A stretch of DNA of 64,000 bases from Limanda limanda (lineage: Eukaryota; Chordata; Actinopteri; Pleuronectiformes; Pleuronectidae). A program made the position numbers and the translations under genes. How positions within the stretch are numbered: position 1 is the first letter of the stretch; each line of letters begins with the position of its first letter. The notes beneath the pieces are model-generated. The model worked only from the letters and a program-made list of their open reading frames with translations. It was not told the origin of the DNA and ran no database searches. The DNA is taken from positions 166,261-230,260 of the forward strand of contig NW_026870464.1 in NCBI RefSeq assembly GCF_963576545.1. The letters run 5' to 3'. Shown in pieces: positions 35,780 to 50,579 of this stretch.

Positions 35780-38700
35780 GATATTCTTGAATAACTTTTT
35801 TTGTGAAGGTCGGAGAGACTTGGAAAGTGGTTGCATCTGGACTAATTTGGGTCCTGCAGATCGATTGGTACCATCCCCGAGCTTGTACGACCTTCGGAAG
35901 AGGTCGACCGACGAAATTCCCCCAAATCTGAGGAGATATTCTTGAATAACTTTTTTTGTGAAGGTCGGAGAGACTTGCAAGTAGGCTCTACCCCCACTAA
36001 ATGGGGTAGCGCGCATCGATCGGTACCATCCTTGAGCTTCTCCGACTTTCGGAAGGGTTAGGGTTAGGGTTAGGGATGAAAGCACATAGGAGAAAGAGAT
36101 ATTCTTGAATAACTTTTTTTGTGAAGGTCGGAGAGACTTGGAAAGTGGTTGCATCTGGACTAATTTGGGTCCTGCGGATCGATTGGTACCATCCCCGAGC
36201 TTGTACGACCTTCGGAAGAGGTCGACCGACGAAATTCCCCCAAATCTGAGGAGATATTCTTGAATAACTTTTTTTGTGAAGGTCGGAGAGACTTGCAAGT
36301 AGGCTCTACCCCCACTAAATGGGGTAGCGCGCATCGATCGGTACCATCCTTGAGCTTCTCCGACTTTCGGAAGGGTTAGGGTTAGGGTTAGGGATGAAAG
36401 CACATAGGAGAAAGAGATATTCTTGAATAACTTTTTTTGTGAAGGTCCGAGAGACTTGCAAGTAGGCTCTACCCCCACTAAATGGGGTAGCGCGCATCGA
36501 TCGGTACCATCTTTGAGCTTCTCCGACTTTCGGAAGGGTTAGGGTTAGGGTTAGGGATGAAAGCACATAGGAGAAAGAGATATTCTTGAATAACTTTTTT
36601 TGTGAAGGTCGGAGAGACTTGCAAGTAGGCTCTACCCCCACTAAATGGGATAGCGCGCATCGATCGGTACCATCCTTGAGCTTCTCCGACTTTCGGAAGG
36701 GTTAGGGTTAGGGTTAGGGATGAAAGCACATAGGAGAAAGAGATATTCTTGAATAACTTTTTTTGTGAAGGTCGGAGAGACTTGCAAGTAGGCTCTACCC
36801 CCACTAAATGGGGTAGCGCGCATCGATCGGTACCATCCTTGAGCTTCTCCGACTTTCGGAAGGGTTAGGGTTAGGGTTAGGGATGAAAGCACATAGGAGA
36901 AAGAGATATTCTTGAATAACTTTTTTTGTGAAGGTCGGAGAGACTTGCAAGTAGGCTCTACCCCCACTAAATGGGGTAGCGCGCATCGATCGGTACCATC
37001 CTTGAGCTTCTCCGACTTTCGGAAGGGTTAGGGTTAGGGTTAGGGATGAAAGCACATAGGAGAAAGAGATATTCTTGAATAACTTTTTTTGTGAAGGTCG
37101 GAGAGACTTGCAAGTAGGCTCTACCCCCACTAAATGGGGTAGCGCGCATCGATCAGTACCATCCTTGAGCTTCTCCGACTTTCGGAAGGGTTAGGGTTAG
37201 GGTTAGGGATGAAAGCACATAGGAGAAAGAGATATTCTTGAATAACTTTTTTTGTGAAGGTCGGAGAGACTTGCAAGTAGGCTCTACCCCCACTAAATGG
37301 GGTAACGCGCATCGATCGGTACCATCCTTGAGCTTCTCCGACTTTCGGAAGGGTTAGGGTTAGGGTTAGGGATGAAAGCACATAGGAGAAAGAGATATTC
37401 TTGAATAACTTTTTTTGTGAAGGTCGGAGAGACTTGCAAGTAGGCTCTACCCCCACTAAATGGGGTAGCGCGCATCGATCGGTACCATCCTTGAGCTTCT
37501 CCGACTTTCGGAAGGGTTAGGGTTAGGGTTAGGGATGAAAGCACATAGGAGAAAGAGATATTCTTGAATAACTTTTTTTGTGAAGGTCGGAGAGACTTGG
37601 AAAGTGGTTGCATCTGGACTAATTTGGGTCCTGCAGATCGATTGGTACCATCCCCGAGCTTGTACGACCTTCGGAAGAGGTCGACCGACGAAATTCCCCC
37701 AAATCTGAGGAGATATTCTTGAATAACTTTTTTTGTGAAGGTCGGAGAGACTTGCAAGTAGGCTCTACCCCCACTAAATGGGGTAGCGCGCATCGATCTG
37801 TACCATCCTTGAGCTTCTCCGACTTTCGGAAGGGTTAGGGTTAGGGTTAGGGATGAAAGCACATAGGAGAAAGAGATATTCTTGAATAACGTTTTTTGTG
37901 AAGGTCGGAGAGACTTGCAAGTAGGCTCTACCCCCACTAAATGGGGTAGCGCGCATCGATCGGTACCATCCTTGAGCTTCTCCGACTTTCGGAAGGGTTA
38001 GGGTTAGGGTTAGGGATGAAAGCACATAGGAGAAAGAGATATTCTTGAATAACTTTTTTTGTGAAGGTCGGAGAGACTTGGAAAGTGGTTGCATCTGGAC
38101 TAATTTGGGTCCTGCGGATCGATTGGTACCATCCCCGAGCTTGTACGACCTTCGGAAGAGGTCGACCGACGAAATTCCCCCAAATCTGAGGAGATATTCT
38201 TGAATAACTTTTTTTGTGAAGGTCGGAGAGACTTGCAAGTAGGCTCTACCCCCACTAAATGGGGTAGCGCGCATCGATCGGTACCATCCTTGAGCTTCTC
38301 CGACTTTCGGAAGGGTTAGGGTTAGGGTTAGGGATGAAAGCACATAGGAGAAAGAGATATTCTTGAATAACTTTTTTTGTGAAGGTCGGAGAGACTTGCA
38401 AGTAGGCTCTACCCCCACTAAATGGGGTAGCGCGCATCGATCGTTACCATCCTTGAGCTTCTCCGACTTTCGGAAGGGTTAGGGTTAGGGTTAGGGATGA
38501 AAGCACATAGGAGAAAGAGATATTCTTGAATAACTTTTTTTGTGAAGGTCGGAGAGACTTGCAAGTAGGCTCTACCCCCACTAAATGGGGTAGCGCGCAT
38601 CGATCGGTACCATCCTTGAGCTTCTCCGACTTTCGGAAGGGTTAGGGTTAGGGTTAGGGATGAAAGCACATAGGAGAAAGAGATATTCTTGAATAACTTT

Positions 38701-41265
38701 TTTTGTGAAGGTCGGAGAGACTTGCAAGTAGGCTCTACCCCCACTAAATGGGGTAGCGCGCATCGATCGGTACCATCCTTGAGCTTCTCCGACTTTCGGA
38801 AGGGTTAGGGTTAGGGTTAGGGATGAAAGCACATAGGAGAAAGAGATATTCTTGAATAACTTTTTTTGTGAAGGTCGGAGAGACTTGCAAGTAGGCTCTA
38901 CCCCCACTAAATGGGGTTGCGCGCATCGATCGGTACCATCCTTGAGCTTCTCCGACTTTCGGAAGGGTTAGGGTTAGGGTTAGGGATGAAAGCACATAGG
39001 AGAAAGAGATATTCTTGAATAACTTTTTTTGTGAAGGTCGGAGAGACTTGCAAGTAGGCTCTACCCCCACTAAATGGGGTAGCGCGCATCGATCGGTACC
39101 ATCCTTGAGCTTCTCCGACTTTCGGAAGGGTTAGGGTTAGGGTTAGGGATGAAAGCACATAGGAGAAAGAGATATTCTTGAATAACTTTTTTTGTGAAGG
39201 TCGGAGAGACTTGCAAGTAGGCTCTACCCCCACTAAATGGGGTAACGCGCATCGATCGGTACCATCCTTGAGCTTCTCCGACTTTCGGAAGGGTTAGGGT
39301 TAGGGTTAGGGATGAAAGCACATAGGAGAAAGAGATATTCTTGAATAACTTTTTTTGTGAAGGTCGGAGAGACTTGGAAAGTGGTTGCATCTGGACTAAT
39401 TTGGGTCCTGCGGATCGATTGGTACCATCCCCGAGCTTGTACGACCTTCGGAAGAAGTCGACCGACGAAATTCCCCCAAATCTGAGGAGATATTCTTGAA
39501 TAACTTTTTTTGTGAAGGTCGGAGAGACTTGCAAGTAGGCTCTACCCCCACTAAATGGGGTAGCGCGCATCGATCGGTACCATCCTTGAGCTTCTCCGAC
39601 TTTCGGAAGGGTTAGGGTTAGGGTTAGGGATGAAAGCACATAGGAGAAAGAGATATTCTTGAATAACGTTTTTTGTGAAGGTCGGAGAGACTTGCAAGTA
39701 GGCTCTACCCCCACTAAATGGGGTAGCGCGCATCGATCGGTACCATCCTTGAGCTTCTCCGACTTTCGGAAGGGTTAGGGTTAGGGTTAGGGATGAAAGC
39801 ACATAGGAGAAAGAGATATTCTTGAATAACTTTTTTTGTGAAGGTCGGAGAGACTTGCAAGTAGGCTCTACCCCCACTAAATGGGGTAGCGCGCATCGAT
39901 CGGTACCATCCTTGAGCTTCTCCGACTTTCGGAAGGGTTAGGGTTAGGGTTAGGGATGAAAGCACATAGGAGAAAGAGATATTCTTGAATAACTTTTTTT
40001 GTGAAGGTCGGAGAGACTTGCAAGTAGGCTTTACCCCCACTAAATGGGGTAGCGCGCATCGATCGGTACCATCCTTGAGCTTCTCCGACTTTCGGAAGGG
40101 TTAGGGTTAGGGTTAGGGATGAAAGCACATAGGAGAAAGAGATATTCTTGAATAACTTTTTTTGTGAAGGTCGGAGAGACTTGCAAGTAGGCTCTACCCC
40201 CACTAAATGGGGTAGCGCGCATCGATCGGTACCATCCTTGAGCTTCTCCGACTTTCGGAAGGGTTAGGGTTAGGGTTAGGGATGAAAGCACATAGGAGAA
40301 AGAGATATTCTTGAATAACTTTTTTTGTGAAGGTCGGAGAGACTTGCAAGTAGGCTCTACCCCCACTAAATGGGGTAGCGCGCATCGATCGGTACCATCC
40401 TTGAGCTTCTCCGACTTTCGGAAGGGTTAGGGTTAGGGTTAGGGATGAAAGCACATAGGAGAAAGAGATATTCTTGAATAACTTTTTTTGTGAAGGTCGG
40501 AGAGACTTGGAAAGTGGTTGCATCTGGACTAATTTGGGTCCTGCAGATCGATTGGTACCATCCCCGAGCTTGTACGACCTTCGGAAGAGGTCGACCGACG
40601 AAATTCCCCCAAATCTGAGGAGATATTCTTGAATAACTTTTTTTGTGAAGGTCGGAGAGACTTGCAAGTAGGCTCTACCCCCACTAAATGGGGTAGCGCG
40701 CATCGATCGGTACCATCCTTGAGCTTCTCCGACTTTCGGAAGGGTTAGGGTTAGGGTTAGGGATGAAAGCACATAGGAGAAAGAGATATTCTTGAATAAC
40801 GTTTTTTGTGAAGGTCGGAGAGACTTGCAAGTAGGCTCTACCCCCACTAAATGGGGTAGCGCGCATCGATCGGTACCATCCTTGAGCTTCTCCGACTTTC
40901 GGAAGGGTTAGGGTTAGGGTTAGGGATGAAAGCACATAGGAGAAAGAGATATTCTTGAATAACTTTTTTTGTGAAGGTCGGAGAGACTTGGAAAGTGGTT
41001 GCATCTGGACTAATTTGGGTCCTGCGGATCGATTGGTACCATCCCCGAGCTTGTACGACCTTCGGAAGAGGTCGACCGACGAAATTCCCCCAAATCTGAG
41101 GAGATATTCTTGAATAACTTTTTTTGTGAAGGTCGGAGAGACTTGCAAGTAGGCTCTACCCCCACTAAATGGGGTAGCGCGCATCGATCGGTACCATCCC
41201 TGAGCTTCTCCGACTTTCGGAAGGGTTAGGGTTAGGGTTAGGGATGAAAGCACATAGGAGAAAGA

Positions 41266-41422
41266 GATATTCTTGAATAACTTTTTTTGTGAAGGTCGGA
41301 GAGACTTGCAAGTAGGCTCTACCCCCACTAAATGGGGTAGCGCGCATCGATCGTTACCATCCTTGAGCTTCTCCGACTTTCGGAAGGGTTAGGGTTAGGG
41401 ATGAAAGCACATAGGAGAAAGA
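41266..41422 (+). repeat. Contracted A monomer (157 bp), copy 1
   Basis: One TTAGGG is missing. The unit also carries GATCGTTACC. Its duplicate is at 53815-53971, 12,549 bp away. Confidence 0.9.
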
Positions 41423-44400
41423 GATATTCTTGAATAACTTTTTTTGTGAAGGTCGGAGAGACTTGCAAGTAGGCTCTACCCCCACTAAATGGGGTAGCGC
41501 GCATCGATCGGTACCATCCTTGAGCTTCTCCGACTTTCGGAAGGGTTAGGGTTAGGGTTAGGGATGAAAGCACATAGGAGAAAGAGATATTCTTGAATAA
41601 CTTTTTTTGTGAAGGTCGGAGAGACTTGGAAAGTGGTTGCATCTGGACTAATTTGGGTCCTGCAGATCGATTGGTACCATCCCCGAGCTTGTACGACCTT
41701 CGGAAGAGGTCGACCGACGAAATTCCCCCAAATCTGAGGAGATATTCTTGAATAACTTTTTTTGTGAAGGTCGGAGAGACTTGCAAGTAGGCTCTACCCC
41801 CACTAAATGGGGTAGCGCGCATCGATCGGTACCATCCTTGAGCTTCTCCGACTTTCGGAAGGGTTAGGGTTAGGGTTAGGGATGAAAGCACATAGGAGAA
41901 AGAGATATTCTTGAATAACGTTTTTTGTGAAGGTCGGAGAGACTTGCAAGTAGGCTCTACCCCCACTAAATGGGGTAGCGCGCATCGATCGGTACCATCC
42001 TTGAGCTTCTCCGACTTTCGGAAGGGTTAGGGTTAGGGTTAGGGATGAAAGCACATAGGAGAAAGAGATATTCTTGAATAACTTTTTTTGTGAAGGTCGG
42101 AGAGACTTGGAAAGTGGTTGCATCTGGACTAATTTGGGTCCTGCGGATCGATTGGTACCATCCCCGAGCTTGTACGACCTTCGGAAGAGGTTGACCGACG
42201 AAATTCCCCCAAATCTGAGGAGATATTCTTGAATAACTTTTTTTGTGAAGGTCGGAGAGACTTGCAAGTAGGCTCTACCCCCACTAAATGGGGTAGCGCG
42301 CATCGATCGGTACCATCCTTGAGCTTCTCCGACTTTCGGAAGGGTTAGGGTTAGGGTTAGGGATGAAAGCACATAGGAGAAAGAGATATTCTTGAATAAC
42401 TTTTTTTGTGAAGGTCGGAGAGACTTGCAAGTAGGCTCTACCCCCACTAAATGGGGTAGCGCGCATCGATCGTTACCATCCTTGAGCTTCTCCGACTTTC
42501 GGAAGGGTTAGGGTTAGGGTTAGGGATGAAAGCACATAGGAGAAAGAGATATTCTTGAATAACTTTTTTTGTGAAGGTCGGAGAGACTTGCAAGTAGGCT
42601 CTACCCCCACTAAATGGGGTAGCGCGCATCGATCGGTACCATCCTTGAGCTTCTCCGACTTTCGGAAGGGTTAGGGTTAGGGTTAGGGATGAAAGCACAT
42701 AGGAGAAAGAGATATTCTTGAATAACTTTTTTTGTGAAGGTCGGAGAGACTTGCAAGTAGGCTCTACCCCCACTAAATGGGGTAGCGCGCATCGATCGGT
42801 ACCATCCTTGAGCTTCTCCGACTTTCGGAAGGGTTAGGGTTAGGGTTAGGGATGAAAGCACATAGGAGAAAGAGATATTCTTGAATAACTTTTTTTGTGA
42901 AGGTCGGAGAGACTTGCAAGTAGGCTCTACCCCCACTAAATGGGGTTGCGCGCATCGATCGGTACCATCCTTGAGCTTCTCCGACTTTCGGAAGGGTTAG
43001 GGTTAGGGTTAGGGATGAAAGCACATAGGAGAAAGAGATATTCTTGAATAACTTTTTTTGTGAAGGTCGGAGAGACTTGGAAAGTGGTTGCATCTGGACT
43101 AATTTGGGTCCTGCGGATTGATTGGTACCATCCCCGAGCTTGTACGACCTTCGGAAGAGGTCGACCGACGAAATTCCCCCAAATCTGAGGAGATATTCTT
43201 GAATAACTTTTTTTGTGAAGGTCGGAGAGACTTGCAAGTAGGCTCTACCCCCACTAAATGGGGTAGCGCGCATCGATCGGTACCATCCTTGAGCTTCTCC
43301 GACTTTCGGAAGGGTTAGGGTTAGGGTTAGGGATGAAAGCACATAGGAGAAAGAGATATTCTTGAATAACTTTTTTTGTGAAGGTCGGAGAGACTTGCAA
43401 GTAGGCTCTACCCCCACTAAATGGGGTAGCGCGCATCGATCGGTACCATCCTTGAGCTTCTCCGACTTTCGGAAGGGTTAGGGTTAGGGTTAGGGATGAA
43501 AGCACATAGGAGAAAGAGATATTCTTGAATAACTTTTTTTGTGAAGGTCGGAGAGACTTGCAAGTAGGCTCTACCCCCACTAAATGGGGTAGCGCGCATC
43601 GATCGGTACCATCCTTGAGCTTCTCCGACTTTCGGAAGGGTTAGGGTTAGGGTTAGGGATGAAAGCACATAGGAGAAAGAGATATTCTTGAATAACTTTT
43701 TTTGTGAAGGTCGGAGAGACTTGGAAAGTGGTTGCATCTGGACTAATTTGGGTCCTGCGGATCGATTGGTACCATCCCCGAGCTTGTACGACCTTCGGAA
43801 GAGGTCGACCGACGAAATTCCCCCAAATCTGAGGAGATATTCTTGAATAACTTTTTTTGTGAAGGTCGGAGAGACTTGCAAGTAGGCTCTACCCCCACTA
43901 AATGGGGTAGCGCGCATCGATCGGTACCATCCTTGAGCTTCTCCGACTTTCGGAAGGGTTAGGGTTAGGGTTAGGGATGAAAGCACATAGGAGAAAGAGA
44001 TATTCTTGAATAACTTTTTTTGTGAAGGTCGGAGAGACTTGCAAGTAGGCTCTACCCCCACTAAATGGGGTAGCGCGCATCGATCGGTACCATCCTTGAG
44101 CTTCTCCGACTTTCGGAAGGGTTAGGGTTAGGGTTAGGGATGAAAGCACATAGGAGAAAGAGATATTCTTGAATAACTTTTTTTGTGAAGGTCGGAGAGA
44201 CTTGGAAAGTGGTTGCATCTGGACTAATTTGGGTCCTGCAGATCGATTGGTACCATCCCCGAGCTTGTACGACCTTCGGAAGAGGTCGACCGACGAAATT
44301 CCCCCAAATCTGAGGAGATATTCTTGAATAACTTTTTTTGTGAAGGTCGGAGAGACTTGCAAGTAGGCTCTACCCCCACTAAATGGGGTAGCGCGCATCG

Positions 44401-47400
44401 ATCGGTACCATCCTTGAGCTTCTCCGACTTTCGGAAGGGTTAGGGTTAGGGTTAGGGATGAAAGCACATAGGAGAAAGAGATATTCTTGAATAACTTTTT
44501 TTGTGAAGGTCGGAGAGACTTGCAAGTAGGCTCTACCCCCACTAAATGGGGTAGCGCGCATCGATCGGTACCATCCTTGAGCTTCTCCGACTTTCGGAAG
44601 GGTTAGGGTTAGGGTTAGGGATGAAAGCACATAGGAGAAAGAGATATTCTTGAATAACTTTTTTTGTGAAGGTCGGAGAGACTTGGAAAGTGGTTGCATC
44701 TGGACTAATTTGGGTCCTGCGGATCGATTGGTACCATCCCCGAGCTTGTACAACCTTCGGAAGAGGTCGACCGACGAAATTCCCCCAAATCTGAGGAGAT
44801 ATTCTTGAATAACTTTTTTTGTGAAGGTAGGAGAGACTTGCAAGTAGGCTCTACCCCCACTAAATGGGGTAGCGCGCATCGATCGGTACCATCCTTGAGC
44901 TTCTCCGACTTTCGGAAGGGTTAGGGTTAGGGTTAGGGATGAAAGCACATAGGAGAAAGAGATATTCTTGAATAACTTTTTTTGTGAAGGTCCGAGAGAC
45001 TTGCAAGTAGGCTCTACCCCCACTAAATGGGGTAGCGCGCATCGATCGGTACCATCCTTGAGCTTCTCCGACTTTCGGAAGGGTTAGGGTTAGGGTTAGG
45101 GATGAAAGCACATAGGAGAAAGAGATATTCTTGAATAACTTTTTTTGTGAAGGTCGGAGAGACTTGGAAAGTGGTTGCATCTGGACTAATTTGGGTCCTG
45201 CGGATCGATTGGTACCATCCCCGAGCTTGTACGACCTTCGAAAGAGGTCGACCGACGAAATTCCCCCAAATCTGAGGAGATATTCTTGAATAACTTTTTT
45301 TGTGAAGGTCGGAGAGACTTGCAAGTAGGCTCTACCCCCACTAAATGGGGTTGCGCGCATCGATCGGTACCATCCTTGAGCTTCTCCGACTTTCGGAAGG
45401 GTTAGGGTTAGGGTTAGGGATGAAAGCACATAGGAGAAAGAGATATTCTTGAATAACTTTTTTTGTGAAGGTCGGAGAGACTTGGAAAGTGGTTGCATCT
45501 GGACTAATTTGGGTCCTGCAGATCGATTGGTACCATCCCCGAGCTTGTACGACCTTCGGAAGAGGTCGACCGACGAAATTCCCCCAAATCTGAGGAGATA
45601 TTCTTGAATAACTTTTTTTGTGAAGGACGGAGAGACTTGCAAGTAGGCTCTACCCCCACTAAATGGGGTAGCGCGCATCGATCGGTACCATCCTTGAGCT
45701 TCTCCGACTTTCGGAAGGGTTAGGGTTAGGGTTAGGGATGAAAGCACATAGGAGAAAGAGATATTCTTGAATAACTTTTTTTGTGAAGGTCGGAGAGACT
45801 TGGAAAGTGGTTGCATCTGGACTAATTTGGGTCCTGCGGATCGATTGGTACCATCCCCGAGCTTGTACGACCTTCGGAAGAGGTCGACCGACGAAATTCC
45901 CCCAAATCTGAGGAGATATTCTTGAATAACTTTTTTTGTGAAGGTCGGAGAGACTTGCAAGTAGGCTCTACCCCCACTAAATGGGGTTGCGCGCATCGAT
46001 CGGTACCATCCTTGAGCTTCTCCGACTTTCGGAAGGGTTAGGGTTAGGGTTAGGGATGAAAGCACATAGGAGAAAGAGATATTCTTGAATAACTTTTTTT
46101 GTGAAGGTCGGAGAGACTTGCAAGTAGGCTCTACCCCCACTAAATGGGGTAGCGCGCATCGATCGGTACCATCCTTGAGCTTCTCCGACTTTCGGAAGGG
46201 TTAGGGTTAGGGTTAGGGATGAAAGCACATAGGAGAAAGAGATATTCTTGAATAACTTTTTTTGTGAAGGTCGGAGAGACTTGCAAGTAGGCTCTACCCC
46301 CACTAAATGGGGTAGCGCGCATCGATCGGTACCATCCTTGAGCTTCTCCGACTTTCGGAAGGGTTAGGGTTAGGGTTAGGGATGAAAGCACATAGGAGAA
46401 AGAGATATTCTTGAATAACTTTTTTTGTGAAGGTCGGAGAGACTTGGAAAGTGGTTGCATCTGGACTAATTTGGGTCCTGCGGATCGATTGGTACCATCC
46501 CCGAGCTTGTACGACCTTCGAAAGAGGTCGACCGACGAAATTCCCCCAAATCTGAGGAGATATTCTTGAATAACTTTTTTTGTGAATGTCGGAGAGACTT
46601 GCAAGTAGGCTCTACCCCCACTAAATGGGGTTGCGCGCATCGATCGGTACCATCCTTGAGCTTCTCCGACTTTCGGAAGGGTTAGGGTTAGGGTTAGGGA
46701 TGAAAGCACATAGGAGAAAGAGATATTCTTGAATAACTTTTTTTGTGAAGGTCGGAGAGACTTGCAAGTAGGCTCTACCCCCACTAAATGGGGTAGCGCG
46801 CATCGATCGGTACCATCCTTGAGCTTCTCCGACTTTCGGAAGGGTTAGGGTTAGGGTTAGGGATGAAAGCACATAGGAGAAAGAGATATTCTTGAATAAC
46901 TTTTTTTGTGAAGGTCGGAGAGACTTGGAAAGTGGTTGCATCTGGACTAATTTGGGTCCTGCAGATCGATTGGTACCATCCCCGAGCTTGTACGACCTTC
47001 GGAAGAGGTCGACCGACGAAATTCCCCCAAATCTGAGGAGATATTCTTGAATAACTTTTTTTGTGAAGGTCGGAGAGACTTGCAAGTAGGCTCTACCCCC
47101 ACTAAATGGGGTAGCGCGCATCGATCGGTACCATCCTTGAGCTTCTCCGACTTTCGGAAGGGTTAGGGTTAGGGTTAGGGATGAAAGCACATAGGAGAAA
47201 GAGATATTCTTGAATAACTTTTTTTGTGAAGGTCGGAGAGACTTGGAAAGTGGTTGCATCTGGACTAATTTGGGTCCTGCGGATCGATTGGTACCATCCC
47301 CGAGCTTGTACGACCTTCGGAAGAGGTCGACCGACGAAATTCCCCCAAATCTGAGGAGATATTCTTGAATAACTTTTTTTGTGAAGGTCGGAGAGACTTG

Positions 47401-48009
47401 CAAGTAGGCTCTACCCCCACTAAATGGGGTAGCGCGCATCGATCGGTACCATCCTTGAGCTTCTCCGACTTTCGGAAGGGTTAGGGTTAGGGTTAGGGAT
47501 GAAAGCACATAGGAGAAAGAGATATTCTTGAATAACTTTTTTTGTGAAGGTCCGAGAGACTTGCAAGTAGGCTCTACCCCCACTAAATGGGGTAGCGCGC
47601 ATCGATCGGTACCATCTTTGAGCTTCTCCGACTTTCGGAAGGGTTAGGGTTAGGGTTAGGGATGAAAGCACATAGGAGAAAGAGATATTCTTGAATAACT
47701 TTTTTTGTGAAGGTCGGAGAGACTTGCAAGTAGGCTCTACCCCCACTAAATGGGATAGCGCGCATCGATCGGTACCATCCTTGAGCTTCTCCGACTTTCG
47801 GAAGGGTTAGGGTTAGGGTTAGGGATGAAAGCACATAGGAGAAAGAGATATTCTTGAATAACTTTTTTTGTGAAGGTCGGAGAGACTTGCAAGTAGGCTC
47901 TACCCCCACTAAATGGGGTAGCGCGCATCGATCGGTACCATCCTTGAGCTTCTCCGACTTTCGGAAGGGTTAGGGTTAGGGTTAGGGATGAAAGCACATA
48001 GGAGAAAGA

Positions 48010-48166
48010 GATATTCTTGAATAACGTTTTTTGTGAAGGTCGGAGAGACTTGCAAGTAGGCTCTACCCCCACTAAATGGGGTAGCGCGCATCGATCGGTA
48101 CCATCCTTGAGCTTCTCCGACTTTCGGAAGGGTTAGGGTTAGGGATGAAAGCACATAGGAGAAAGA
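48010..48166 (+). repeat. Contracted A monomer (157 bp), copy 2
   Basis: Duplicate of the contracted unit at 35623-35779, inherited through the 12.4-kb duplication. Confidence 0.9.
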
Positions 48167-50579
48167 GATATTCTTGAATAACTTTTTTTGTGAAGGTCGG
48201 AGAGACTTGGAAAGTGGTTGCATCTGGACTAATTTGGGTCCTGCAGATCGATTGGTACCATCCCCGAGCTTGTACGACCTTCGGAAGAGGTCGACCGACG
48301 AAATTCCCCCAAATCTGAGGAGATATTCTTGAATAACTTTTTTTGTGAAGGTCGGAGAGACTTGCAAGTAGGCTCTACCCCCACTAAATGGGGTAGCGCG
48401 CATCGATCGGTACCATCCTTGAGCTTCTCCGACTTTCGGAAGGGTTAGGGTTAGGGTTAGGGATGAAAGCACATAGGAGAAAGAGATATTCTTGAATAAC
48501 TTTTTTTGTGAAGGTCGGAGAGACTTGGAAAGTGGTTGCATCTGGACTAATTTGGGTCCTGCGGATCGATTGGTACCATCCCCGAGCTTGTACGACCTTC
48601 GGAAGAGGTCGACCGACGAAATTCCCCCAAATCTGAGGAGATATTCTTGAATAACTTTTTTTGTGAAGGTCGGAGAGACTTGCAAGTAGGCTCTACCCCC
48701 ACTAAATGGGGTAGCGCGCATCGATCGGTACCATCCTTGAGCTTCTCCGACTTTCGGAAGGGTTAGGGTTAGGGTTAGGGATGAAAGCACATAGGAGAAA
48801 GAGATATTCTTGAATAACTTTTTTTGTGAAGGTCCGAGAGACTTGCAAGTAGGCTCTACCCCCACTAAATGGGGTAGCGCGCATCGATCGGTACCATCTT
48901 TGAGCTTCTCCGACTTTCGGAAGGGTTAGGGTTAGGGTTAGGGATGAAAGCACATAGGAGAAAGAGATATTCTTGAATAACTTTTTTTGTGAAGGTCGGA
49001 GAGACTTGCAAGTAGGCTCTACCCCCACTAAATGGGATAGCGCGCATCGATCGGTACCATCCTTGAGCTTCTCCGACTTTCGGAAGGGTTAGGGTTAGGG
49101 TTAGGGATGAAAGCACATAGGAGAAAGAGATATTCTTGAATAACTTTTTTTGTGAAGGTCGGAGAGACTTGCAAGTAGGCTCTACCCCCACTAAATGGGG
49201 TAGCGCGCATCGATCGGTACCATCCTTGAGCTTCTCCGACTTTCGGAAGGGTTAGGGTTAGGGTTAGGGATGAAAGCACATAGGAGAAAGAGATATTCTT
49301 GAATAACTTTTTTTGTGAAGGTCGGAGAGACTTGCAAGTAGGCTCTACCCCCACTAAATGGGGTAGCGCGCATCGATCGGTACCATCCTTGAGCTTCTCC
49401 GACTTTCGGAAGGGTTAGGGTTAGGGTTAGGGATGAAAGCACATAGGAGAAAGAGATATTCTTGAATAACTTTTTTTGTGAAGGTCGGAGAGACTTGCAA
49501 GTAGGCTCTACCCCCACTAAATGGGGTAGCGCGCATCGATCAGTACCATCCTTGAGCTTCTCCGACTTTCGGAAGGGTTAGGGTTAGGGTTAGGGATGAA
49601 AGCACATAGGAGAAAGAGATATTCTTGAATAACTTTTTTTGTGAAGGTCGGAGAGACTTGCAAGTAGGCTCTACCCCCACTAAATGGGGTAACGCGCATC
49701 GATCGGTACCATCCTTGAGCTTCTCCGACTTTCGGAAGGGTTAGGGTTAGGGTTAGGGATGAAAGCACATAGGAGAAAGAGATATTCTTGAATAACTTTT
49801 TTTGTGAAGGTCGGAGAGACTTGCAAGTAGGCTCTACCCCCACTAAATGGGGTAGCGCGCATCGATCGGTACCATCCTTGAGCTTCTCCGACTTTCGGAA
49901 GGGTTAGGGTTAGGGTTAGGGATGAAAGCACATAGGAGAAAGAGATATTCTTGAATAACTTTTTTTGTGAAGGTCGGAGAGACTTGGAAAGTGGTTGCAT
50001 CTGGACTAATTTGGGTCCTGCAGATCGATTGGTACCATCCCCGAGCTTGTACGACCTTCGGAAGAGGTCGACCGACGAAATTCCCCCAAATCTGAGGAGA
50101 TATTCTTGAATAACTTTTTTTGTGAAGGTCGGAGAGACTTGCAAGTAGGCTCTACCCCCACTAAATGGGGTAGCGCGCATCGATCTGTACCATCCTTGAG
50201 CTTCTCCGACTTTCGGAAGGGTTAGGGTTAGGGTTAGGGATGAAAGCACATAGGAGAAAGAGATATTCTTGAATAACGTTTTTTGTGAAGGTCGGAGAGA
50301 CTTGCAAGTAGGCTCTACCCCCACTAAATGGGGTAGCGCGCATCGATCGGTACCATCCTTGAGCTTCTCCGACTTTCGGAAGGGTTAGGGTTAGGGTTAG
50401 GGATGAAAGCACATAGGAGAAAGAGATATTCTTGAATAACTTTTTTTGTGAAGGTCGGAGAGACTTGGAAAGTGGTTGCATCTGGACTAATTTGGGTCCT
50501 GCGGATCGATTGGTACCATCCCCGAGCTTGTACGACCTTCGGAAGAGGTCGACCGACGAAATTCCCCCAAATCTGAGGA

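Larger units (their letters stand above)
32256..44642 (+). repeat. 12.4-kb segmental unit, copy 1 (58 A and 19 B monomers)
   Basis: From B unit 32256 onward the order of A-run lengths and private variants matches that starting at B unit 44643, at an offset of 12,387 bp. Length arithmetic agrees: 58 A, 19 B and two 6-bp contractions give 12,387. The last non-matching marker on the left is AACG at about 32109 against AACT at 44496. The first matching one is TACAACC at about 32362 and 44749. The true boundary lies between these. Confidence 0.85.

Noticed and set aside
43118..43318. Plus-strand 66-codon reading frame, with a copy at 55667-55867
   Set aside because: It exists only because one C-to-T change (GGATTGATTGG) in a B unit creates a TTG start and removes an upstream stop. 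The second copy comes from the 12.5-kb duplication. No evidence of coding.
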